Of a stretch of 64,000 nt of DNA, positions 35,984 through 45,241 are shown piece by piece (position 1 is the stretch's first letter; each line of letters begins with the position of its first letter). The position numbers were made by a program, and so were the translations under genes. The DNA is taken from NCBI GenBank assembly GCA_021234155.1, contig JAJEKV010000045.1:648147-712146 (forward strand), in the 5' to 3' direction. The stretch is from Isoetes taiwanensis. Lineage: Eukaryota > Streptophyta > Lycopodiopsida > Isoetales > Isoetaceae. The notes under the pieces were generated by a model. That model was not told where the DNA came from. It made no database searches and saw only the letters and a program-made list of their open reading frames with translations.

Positions 35984-37785
35984 CGTGGCGTCCCCTACTT
36001 TCATTATCACGGTGCACTTTCGCCGGTATACAAGCGAGGAGTTCATCCCCATACCAGCTCCATGCTAATACGGGGCCCTCCACATGACCTTTTAGCCGTG
36101 GCGGGTTCCGGTGGGAAGAGTGGAAGGGTCATTGCACCCGTCTCCCTCGGGGCCTACCTAGCTGGAAGCGTAAACATACATGTCCAGATAGCACATACAT
36201 CAACATCATATGACCATCACGAGAAGGATGGTCCTCCACATATCTGCATAGACAAAGATCGGCACATCACATAGGGAATCCTACCCAAGGCTCGGACTTC
36301 GAAAGGATGGTGACGGCTTGGGTCTCGAGTTCATTCTTGGAGCCGAATTCATGGCAATGGATTTGGGCATATATGAACATGGCTTAGGGTTGTCCACTCC
36401 ATCCGCCCCTCATGTACACTTTGCGGATAGGTTGAAGAACTTCGAGGGGTTGGGCCGTAGCTGCGGGATCATAGCCAAAGGGGCTATAGCGGTTACATCT
36501 CCCGAACCCGATGAGGCGGTAGGAGGTTTCCCTCCCACGGATGATCAATGCCATAGCGAGGCGGACTAGAGGACATCAGCGGTCCGGTACTTTCGACTTT
36601 AACCCACTTGAAGGGAACTACCACCACGGCCCGGTCGATCCACGTGCCAGCACTACCATCGCAACACATGGCCTCGGCTGAAACCCCACGGTGGCACTGC
36701 GCCCGGGCACGGCTTCTTATCCCCAGCGGTGTCGAACTCATACTTTCGGGGTGCCGCGGTCCACGAGTATTAAGCGCTTAGTCTGCGGTGCTCTCCAGTA
36801 GACTTTACATCCCGAGAGCAACCGCTATGGACCGCGACCACCTTTATCAACCGGTCGACCCTAAGAGAACACAACACGGGCGGGCTATTGTACACGGGCC
36901 GCAACTATAGTGTGCTAGAGAGGCTACTCTAGGAGCATCGACTACAAAGCTTTAGGTCTCTACCCCCTTCCCAATACAAGGAGTTCACGAGAGATACATC
37001 ATCCATATACATCACGAAGAAAACTAAAGAACAAGATCTAATCTATATCATAGAGTTAGGTTCTTTAGTTAGAATCTGCTATCTAGAGTTCTAGAGGCTG
37101 CTATGGGCAATCTAATAGGCTAAACCTCACGATTCAATGCCTAAAATAGGGTTTAGACTATCTAATTGGCCAAATACTGATCCTTGAGAGACTCCTCTCG
37201 ACTGAGCTTTCGACCATCCTGGCTGGCTCGAATCTAGAGAAACTAAGGTTGCAATTCTCCCGGTCGAGTGCGGGATGCGGTTTTGGTTGTTGAGGCACCA
37301 AAAGCGAGTTAAAAAACCCTAAAATCGAAAATTAGGTTAGTTAGGGTTTCCAACCCTATATAGACAAGGGGGGTGGCTAGGGTTTCCAATTATCCCCTTT
37401 TGGCATGTGGGATAATTGGTAATGGGCCCACTTGCTTTAAGGCTAGGTGGCCAAATGTGCCCACATGGAAATGTGTGCACCCAAATGTGCTCACATGGAA
37501 ATGTGTGCACATTAATGAATGTGTACATTGGAAAATGTGCACATTAATTGCTCCACATATGGGTATGGCCCACTTGGCATCAAGTGGCCACATGGGAATG
37601 TGTGCCCACATTAATGTGTACATTGGAAAATGTGCACATTAATACTAATACACACTCTTAGCAAGTTGCCCCTAGGGGCTACCCACTTGGCTATCGTTGG
37701 CGTACGCATAATGCCGGGGTGGCGGTAACGCGTGGACGGGGCAAGACAATATACCGCCCCGGGGAGATAACGTCTTTACGCCACA
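35984..37785 (-). repeat. Element C 5' LTR
   Basis: Co-linear with 24239-26074. A-T rich stretches are nearly identical; CG-containing words differ. It repeats the GTGTGCACATTAAT minisatellite at about 37450-37640. Confidence 0.9.
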
Positions 37786-38731
37786 CCTCCGGCAGCGATG
37801 ACGAACCTACCATGATGCGGAGGAGGGAGGCGCTCAAAGAAGAAGCAGGCCTCTTCGTCGGCGGTACCCAGAGAACCCGGACGTCCCCGCCATTTTGGGC
37901 CCCACCCCGGACACGGGAGGTGGAGGAGCAAAACTAAGAGCAGGTTGAAGAGGCAGGCCTTCGCACCAAAAGAAAAAGGGCAAGGAGAAGGTTGCGAGTG
38001 GCCGTGAGGAAATGGCAGCAATAAAGAAGAGGTCGAGGGAGCCGCTCGAGAAGGAGCCGGGACGGACGAAGAAAGAAACAGGCCTCGCTGGACCGTGTCC
38101 AAAAAGTCCCCGGGCCTCAGGAGCGCATGAGGAGGAAGAAGAAGGAGGAAGCGGTGACAACGAGGAAGTAGAGGAGGAAGAGGGAAGACGCTTGGGGAGC
38201 CAAAGAGACCCCCAACGCCCAGCCCACCCACCCAAAGTGGCCCAAGCCACCAAAGGTAGTGAAGAAGCAGTAAGGTGGGTGAGGCATTAAACCCAGGAGG
38301 ATCGCTTCAAGCGCCCAGGAAGGCATACAGTACCTTCGTGTTGGGCGAAAGTGCAATGGTGTGGTAAGCGGAATGTGGAGCACTACGTCAAGGGCGGCCC
38401 GGCCGTTTAACGGTAGGGCCACCACCTCCATGCCCTAAGAAGCCAAGAAGGTCCACCATGGGCCTAATTCGGCCGCGCCCGGCGTTTTTCAGGAGATTAG
38501 GCACTTCGGCAGGTGCACTAATCTCCTGATCGTGAAGGCTCCCCTTCGATCTGGGGCGAGGTTATCACGAGTTAGATCACCGACTATAGGGTGACATCTC
38601 GGCGACACGAGTCCTCCGGTGGCAACCGGGCGAGCTGACCCAGCTTTTGAGGAGGGCAACTTATGCGCACAATTCACGCCAAGAGGGTGACCGTAATGCC
38701 CAAGGACCTCCACTTGGCGGAGAATCCATGA
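37786..38731 (+). pseudogene. Histone H3-like ORF of element D, linker and histone fold
   Basis: After C, the frame continues through a basic then Glu-rich linker (38010-38290: HEEEEEGGSGDNEEVEEEEG). The fold starts at 38442: KKVHHGPNSAAPGVFQEIRH then FGRCTNLLIVKAPL (H3: [32 protein letters not shown]). A middle part survives in shifted frames (REVI, ITDYRV, GDISATR). Next, with one base missing, LTQLFEEGNLCA (H3: [12 protein letters not shown]). The end, 38672-38719 in one frame, is IHAKRVTVMPKDLHLA, 13 of 16 residues as in canonical H3, with a stop at 38729. Alpha-N to alpha-3 are all represented, more completely than in B or C. The 3' limit is firm; internal indels prevent a single frame. 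Confidence 0.9.
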
Positions 38732-38929
38732 GTACCCTTGAACCTCCTAATTTTGTACACGTAACTAAAAATTTTGGTATAATATAATTCTTGTTTTGAA
38801 AAATTGATGTTAAAAGGTAGTTAGAGAAGTCGATTGTACTAAAATTTTTTGTATTTAAGGTGTAACCGGTTCAATTATCTTACCCCTAATTAGGAAAAAA
38901 ATTTTCTTTCGAAAAAAAAAATTCAAACC

Positions 38930-38992
38930 GGGTTGGTCCGCGCCAAACCCCTTTCCGACAGTTTTGGAAGGCCCTTTCGTGCGGACCGACCC
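38930..38992 (+). repeat. Element D stem-loop 1
   Basis: GGGTTGGTCCGC...GCGGACCGACCC, one mismatch in 12 bp, with inner CCTTTCC/GGAAGG. It sits between the H3-like ORF and ORF2. Confidence 0.8.
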
Positions 38993-39119
38993 TATTTCGC
39001 CTGTAGGTGTCCATTTTGCTCAACAAAAGTTGCATGCTAGGCTAGAATTGATCAATTAGTCATGTTAGGATCTTTCCAAACTCAAAAAATTCGTCCAAAT
39101 TGCTTCAAAAATGTGGCCC

Positions 39120-39182
39120 GGGTTGGTCCGCCAAACCCCTTTTCAGACACGATTTGGAAGGCCCCTTTTCACGAACCAACCC
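39120..39182 (+). repeat. Element D stem-loop 2
   Basis: GGGTTGGTCCG...CGAACCAACCC, one mismatch in 11 bp; 190 nt from stem-loop 1. The primary sequence is unrelated to the B/C stem-loops although position, size and pairing are the same. Confidence 0.8.
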
Positions 39183-39362
39183 GATTTGGCTCTTTTTGGC
39201 CTAATTTGACCAATTTTGACCCAGCAACCTGCCATGTACTGTTTCTTGCTTTGTTTTGTTTAGAATTGCACTTCATGGTAGCTCAATTGGACACTCATAG
39301 CCTTTGAACAAAGTCCTTCCACATCAAGAACCCTTGTGCACGGAACCCGAGGCAGCCCTAGT

Positions 39363-39372
39363 CTATAAAAGG
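39363..39372 (+). promoter_or_regulatory. TATA box upstream of element D ORF2
   Basis: CTATAAAAGG, 121 bp before ATG 39484. Confidence 0.65.
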
Positions 39373-39483
39373 GGCCCTCATTTGTCATTTTCTCACCATC
39401 AAAATTGCTCTCAGCCCTTTTTGGCGATTTTCTAGCTCCTTGCTTGCCCTCATCGACCATTTTTCACACTCTTTCCTCGCTAA

Positions 39484-41003
39484 ATGGCCCTCAAACTTTG
39501 TCGGTAGTGACAATCAATCACATCCGTGATTTTCCTGCCGACGAAGCTTTCCATGTCTTCGACCACCTCTTTGATCTCCACGCCACATTGACTAGGACTC
39601 CCTATTATACCGACATCATTTGCCAATATGACCAAACAGATACTACCCCGGGAAGTTAGCTTGCCACCTAGGGAAGGGAAATGGGTTTCTTTTAGACTCT
39701 CGACCCAAGCCATAGGTGGGGAGCTAAGGCCAAGAATAAGGTGTGGGATAGAACCGTGCATGCCGGACTACATGACCTGTAGCATCATAGGCACGTATAC
39801 CTCTCAAACCAAGCAGCCTTAGCTATGTTCATGCAAGATTACAAGGCAAATCAACCAACCCGGGGAGCCACAATTCAGCCCTTAGACCTAGCACCTCTCA
39901 ACACCCGAAGGGGAGAGCGATCCGCATCCACGAAATCGAGTCCACGGAGTATGAGTACTATGGCTCTACCTCGGCAACACCAATGCTGCAGATTGAGCAA
40001 GATTATGAGCAACAAGTGGAGGAGAACCCAAGTTGGGAGATGAGCCCGGCAGCAAGGATGGGGAGGCAAATAGCTAGGCGGTGAAGGCACACTAAGGCTG
40101 AGATTTCCGAACCACCACTTGGCATCACAGCCACACACCGGTGATCATCAGCGGCCGGGAGTACATCTTGGCTAACGACATCCTCAACCTCCCCCATTGC
40201 CAAGAAGAAGGCCTCAGAATCGACGAGCTCCTAGGCTTAATTGCACAAGAGCAGGGCAGTGACTTCATCGACTACTCCTACCAGGAATTTCCAAGGGAGT
40301 TATCGGAGCGACACTCATACGCCGGGCACACAATGTCAGATATAGAAGCCTATCAGCAGATAAGGGAGATCTATCGACAACAAGAACCTGTCATCCCAGA
40401 GGAGGAGTTCCAGCAGATACAAAGCAGATTGTATAAGCCAGGAAGGGGTCCAAGCTCTAGCCGACCAGTCCGTTCCAGGAGTTCGCGTGAGGCACACGCC
40501 AACATCAACTTGTAGAACGCTACAACAATGTGGAGGGACCACGAAGACCTCGTAGCAATAGACATCTATGGGGAAGCAACCGCGTAAGAGGCAATGTGGT
40601 CCAACATCACGAGGGTAAAGGCAAGGCGCCGTTGGTATCTCCCGCTCTTAGCCAAGGGCGGATGATAGTATTCCACAGGAGTTTAGCCCAAGAGGAGAAG
40701 AGTCTCATTGCCCCTCATAGCCCTCTCGCTTTGGGCAAAGACGCCAGACTAGACCACGATCGGACCATGTCATCCTTTTCAAGAGATCGGGAGGCTCTTC
40801 ATTTGCCTTCGACTTCGCCGGGGGGCCACCTCAGGGATGCACATTTGTCAGTAGTGGCGGCAACGACACCCGAACTACCAGCACCCCAGATGGCTAGAGC
40901 GCTTGAAGGAGGATCAGCCGCAAGGATATTGCAGAACGTCGGCAAAGGGCTACACCTCAAGAACATCAAGAACTTCTTCAAGAACATGAAGGGCCGCCGA
41001 TGA
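39484..41003 (+). pseudogene. Element D ORF2, unknown function
   Basis: About 500 codons in a few frames. The start MALKLCR meets a stop after a frame break; the reading then runs VVTINHIRDFPADEAFHVFD then HLFDLHATLTRTPYYTD, to PCMPDYMTCSIIGTYTSQTK, then a long Glu-rich part (40141-40515, SGREYILANDILNLPHC... EEEFQQIQSRLYKPG) and a basic C-terminus (NIKNFFKNMKGRR-stop). No zinc knuckle and no family I recognise; it is the counterpart of C 33372-31894. It is separated from pol by stops, so it is its own ORF rather than the start of gag-pol. Confidence 0.6.
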
Positions 41004-41484
41004 CGGAAGAATTTGCCTTGTCATCAATTAAATTGTATTGAATAATCTCCTTTTTATATTATCATGTATTTCGTAAAATGTACCTCTATATAATAATGAC
41101 TATTATTATCTTGACTTGTAAGTGGAGTTCTCACATGATTTCTTTTGTATTCAACAATAAATTAATTATAAACGGATATAATTGATGTGTAAACCAAATA
41201 ACAAGCATTGATGATTAACCCTTGCAGCAAGGAACACAGGCTCAGGTGCTCAAGGCCGACATCACCAGTGGGTACCCAGAAACCTATTTGGACGTGATCA
41301 AGATGACAACAACGACGAAATGATGCCGGACACAATCAACGCAAGGCTCGTCCAGATGAGGAACCAGATGCACCAGCTGATCCACTGGGCCACCCCAGTT
41401 GATGAACGCCCAAGAATATGCTCCTGCACCACCTCCACCTCCACCGCTACCTCAGCAAGGCATCGAGGAAGGTCCACAGCCAGG
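41004..41484 (+). pseudogene. Element D gag remnant at a deletion junction
   Basis: 41004-41225 is AT-rich and non-coding. 41320-41480 reads DTINARLVQMRNQMHQLIHW then a proline run (EYAPAPPPPPPLPQQG) in two frames and joins the protease-RT linker directly. The gag core, zinc knuckle and protease present in C at this place are missing, in line with D being about 1.9 kb shorter than C. Confidence 0.5.
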
Positions 41485-43950
41485 GGAAACAGTTGCCCAA
41501 GCCAATAGCAAGGCTTATTTCGGAATTCAAGGATATATTTCCGGAGGAAATCCGGCAATTACCACCTTACAGGGGTGTGGAGTGTGAGATCACATTAGCA
41601 CCAGATGCTAAGCCTACCAGCAAGGCACCATACAGGATGAGCACCCCAGGAGTTGACTGAGCTCAAGAAGCAACTCCAGGAATTGCTTGAGCTTGGTTTT
41701 ATTAGAGCAAGTGTGTCTCCTTTTGGAGCACCCATACTCTTCGTGAAGAAGAAAGATGGCAGTTTAAGAATGTGCATAGACTATCGCCATCTCAACAAGC
41801 AGACGGTAAAGAATAAGTATGCATTGCCAAGAGCAGACGATTTGATGGACCAGCTCCAAGGAGCAAGGGTATTCTCTAAAATTGACTTAAGGTCAGGATA
41901 CCACCAAATAAGGATAAAGGAAGAAGATATCCATAAGACCGCCTTCAGAACGCGGTATGGTCACTTTGAGTTTACAGTAATGCCCTTTGGATTGTCGAAT
42001 GCTCCATCAACTTTTATGCGCCTCATGAACGACGTCTTCAGGGATTTTCTAGATGAGTTTGTCATTGTCTTCTTCGACGACATTCTAGTCTACAGCAAGT
42101 CCATTGAAGATCATAGTCAGCATTTAAGAAGGGTGTTAGAAAAGTTGAGGCGGCATCGTTTGTATGGAAAGCTCTCCAAATGCCACTTTGCTACTTGAAC
42201 GAAAGGGAGTACTTGGGCCATGTCATATCGGGGGAAGGGATCTCCACCGGCAGCAAGATCGGCAAGAGTAGATTGGCCAGCTCCAAAGAATGTGGCAGAA
42301 GTAAGAAGCTTTCTAGGTCTGGCGGTTATTACGAGAAAGTTCGTGAAGGACTTCGCTAAATGGGCATCCCCTTTGACCGGACCTCACTAAGAGTGTTAAG
42401 GTGAAAGATTGGAGAACACATTGGTTAGAAAAATGTTCAAGCTTCATTTGAAAAAGCTTAAGGAGGCCTTAACAACAAAGACCGGTGCTAGTCCCCCGTA
42501 TCCGCACAAGGACAAGATAGTAGCAACAGATGCAAGTAAGATAGCGGCAGGTGGAGTCCTTATGCAAGAGGGAAGAGTAATAGCCTATGATTCCAAGAAG
42601 TTGAACGACACCGAAAGCAGCTATCCAACCCATGATCGGGAACTTCTAGCTATTGTCGAGAGCTCTTCGTATTTGGAGGCATTATTTGCTTGGGAGGAAG
42701 TTTCAGTTAGATACCCGATCACCGAGCCTCCAATACATCTTTACTCAAACCACTCCTTAATCTAAGACAAAGGAGGTGGATGGAATTCCTAGAAGAGTAT
42801 GATTTTGAGATTGCTTATAAGCCGTAAGTTGAATGTGGTCGTGATGCTCTTTCTAGAAGACCCCTTGAGACGAGAAACACATTGTAATGCTATATCAACT
42901 CTTTCGAAAGTGGGTATGTCAAGAAAATTGAGGAGACATTACCATCCGATGGTGATTTCAAGGAGGTATGGGAAAGCCTCTCAAGGAGGCTAGAACGAGA
43001 TAAGGAACGAAGCCTTCAAGCATTATAAGAAGGAAGGCAACTTGTTGTACCATAAAGATAAGTTGTGTGTGCCCGATCGTCGGGTATAAGGAAGCTAATC
43101 CTTCATGACACACACAATGACCCCCAATAGCGGGCATGCGAGGTTTTATGAAGACCTACTTCAAGATTTGAAGTAGCTACTTCTGGCCGGGAATGAAGAA
43201 GCAGATAGCAAGATATATTCGTGAGTGCCAGTTGTGTCAACAAACCAAAGCGGAGTAGCTTCGAATTCCAGGAGCCTTAGAACCTCTAGCAGTGCCGAAT
43301 GCGAAGTGGAAAGTGGTAAGTATGGATTTTATCACAGGACTTCCCAAAACTCTTCGAGGCAAGGATGCATTGATGGTCATAGTAGACAAATTATCTAAGA
43401 TGGCACATTTTGTGCCATGTAGAACTACCGACATAGCATTATATACTGCCAAGCTATTTGTGAAGGAGATTTTTAGGCTCCATGGCATGCCTCGGGAGAT
43501 AATATCTGATAGAGATTCCAAGTTTATGAGTGCTTTTGGCGGGACCTCTTCAAAGACCATTCGAGGGAAGCTCTCCATGAGCACGACTTATCATCCCCAA
43601 ACGATGGTCGACGGAGAGGACCAATCGAATCATTGAAGATATGCTTAGAAGCTTTGTGTGGAATAAGCGGTCAAGTGGGATGAGTACATCCACTTGGTGG
43701 AATTCGCCTACAATAGTGCCAAACAGAGAGTCATCTCGGTGTCTCCTTTCATGGTAAATTACAGTACCAAGCTTAACCCGACACTTGGCACAATCCGTGT
43801 CAAAGGTTGAAGTGTCCCAGCAGATGCTAGGAGATATCAGGCAGTTGGTGGAAGAAGTGAGGGGTTACCTCCTAGCGGCAAGAAGTCGGCCCGAAAGAGT
43901 GTAGCCGACAAGCAAACCGGACCGTAAGAGAGTTCAAGGTAGGCGATAGC
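41485..43950 (+). pseudogene. Element D pol: RT, RNase H, integrase
   Basis: The linker LPKPIARLISEFKDIFPEEI starts at about 41495. The RT frame 41653-42198 is intact ([46 protein letters not shown]). RNase H is at 42409-42765 (VATDASKIAAGGVLMQEGRV, YPTHDRELLAIV). Integrase is at 43292-43636 (SMDFITGLPKTLRGKDALMV, MPREIISDRDSKFMSAF), with the final Glu in the next frame (NRIIEDMLRSF). Frame breaks lie near 41640, 42200, 42760 and 43600. The same family as element C. Confidence 0.9.
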
Positions 43951-44409
43951 GTGTGGTTGAAGATCAAGGTCAAGCAAGCTAAGCTTCGGATTGGGAGTTG
44001 CAAGAAGCTTGCCCCTAGGTGGGCTGGCCCGTTCAAGATTTTGGAGAGAGTGGGCTCCCAAGCCTACAAGTTGGATCTTCCGGCCCATCTTAAAGTTTAC
44101 AAGGTTTTCCACGTAAGTTTATTAAAAAGGCACAATCCTAACCCTGAGGAGGTTTTGGATACTCCAACTTTGTTGGAAATGACGGAAGAGCAAGTGGAAA
44201 TTGTGCCTGAGTTACTTCTTGATAAGTCATTCAAGAAGACCAGGAGGTCTCAGTTCCTCCAATATTTGGTCAAGTGGAAGCACTTGCCCGTGGAAGACGC
44301 AACTTGGGTATTGAAGCAAGATTTGGAGAAGCAATACCCAGAGTTTATGAAGGAGTTTGATGGGCGAGTCGTCTCCGACTTGGTCGACCCCGACTTGCCA
44401 GGAGGTTAG
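43951..44409 (+). CDS. Element D integrase C-terminus with chromodomain
   Basis: A 152-codon open frame. It carries the integrase GPY/F-type region (KLAPRWAGPFKILERVGSQA, HVSLLKRH) and the chromodomain QFLQYLVKWKHLPVEDATWV, followed by LEKQYPEFMKEFDG. It ends with TAG at 44407. The chromodomain binds modified histone tails in related chromoviruses, notable because the same element encodes an H3-like protein. Confidence 0.92.
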   Translation: MWLKIKVKQAKLRIGSCKKLAPRWAGPFKILERVGSQAYKLDLPAHLKVYKVFHVSLLKRHNPNPEEVLDTPTLLEMTEEQVEIVPELLLDKSFKKTRRSQFLQYLVKWKHLPVEDATWVLKQDLEKQYPEFMKEFDGRVVSDLVDPDLPGG

Positions 44410-45227
44410 CTTAGTATGCTTCTTAGTTAGCCTCTAATTCTGGCAGATGTACTCTAGTTAGTGGAATACATATGCCAGAATCTTGGAACATGTGGGCGAT
44501 GATGGGATAAGCCTTTAAGGCGTTCTCTAGGCCAACATGCACCAAGAGGTGCGCATGACCAATAGGGTCATGCGAGAGAGAGAGGAAAGGCATGGTGCGC
44601 GATGATGGGACATCGGTCGGATGCTCCCTATGCCACGATGTGGGGTTCGCACACCTGGCCATAGGGGGGTCATGGTGAAGGTCAAAGTGATCATGCGCGA
44701 TGATGGGATCGTGAGATGTTCCCTAGCTTAAAACCCTTGGGGCATGATGCACTAGGGGTACTCGGAACCGAGTAGCCGAGTACAAGGTAGCACTTGATCA
44801 TGGGCGATGATGGGATCATCTTAAATGGTCCTTAAGCTCAAATCCGAAAGGGCCATGATCGAGTGCAAGGTATGGTAAGGGGGGTGGTCCCCTAAAACCA
44901 CAAACTTATTAATTAAACTAACGTAATGTGCTCCATGTGCGTGGCAAGTGAGAAGGAGCTTGAGGTGGGGCGATTAGAAGATGGGGAACCATAATTTAGA
45001 TTATGAACCCTAATAACTCTTATAATAATGTTTTGAATTATTGTAAGAAGTAACCTTGTTAAGGCTATATAATTTTGTATAAGTACAAATATAGCCTAAA
45101 TTTTGACATTTGACTTTAATAGGAAGTTGATCGTTTAAATTAAACTTAAGTGTATGATCTTATGTTGTTTTGCATGCAGGATAGATAGGCTCGTCACCTT
45201 AGCGCAATGCTTTGGGACAAAGATTGT
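44410..45227 (+). other. Element D 3' UTR with a four-fold GATGATGGGA repeat
   Basis: No ORF. The word GCGATGATGGGA occurs at about 44499, 44598, 44698 and 44807, about 100 bp apart, mostly preceded by CATG(C/G)GC and followed by AT-rich or CTTAA-containing text. The rest is AT-rich. Confidence 0.6.
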
Positions 45228-45241
45228 CCTAAGGGGGAGAA
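45228..45241 (+). other. Element D polypurine tract
   Basis: AAGGGGGAGAA directly precedes the 3' LTR. Confidence 0.9.

Larger units (their letters stand above)
24239..37785 (-). mobile_element. Element C: 13.5-kb Ty3/gypsy chromovirus with H3-like ORF, nested in D
   Basis: LTRs 24239-26074 and about 35984-37785. Purine tract at 26075-26087 and a tRNA-iMet site at 35969-35982 set minus orientation. In transcription order: leader with two stem-loops (35771-35522), TATA (35441-35449), H3-like ORF (35334-34109), two stem-loops (33956-33693), TATA (33506-33516), ORF2 (33372-about 31894), gag with zinc knuckles (about 31.8-30.4 kb), protease/RT (30.3-29.0 kb), RNase H (28.9-28.3 kb), integrase (28146-27554) and chromodomain (27128-26919). 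It is the most complete member of the H3-carrying group here, but its frames contain dozens of small indels. It is the youngest insertion of the nest. Confidence 0.92.

Noticed and set aside
37776-38253. Two minus-strand ORFs of 139-151 codons, Pro/Ser/Leu-rich
   Set aside because: Antisense of the Glu/Lys-rich linker of the D H3-like ORF, which has sense-strand support on both sides.
38442-38731. H3 match considered as a chance similarity or a host H3 pseudogene dropped into D
   Set aside because: Three diverged elements carry H3-like sequence at the same map position and in sense orientation, with tails and alpha-3 helices each matching independently.
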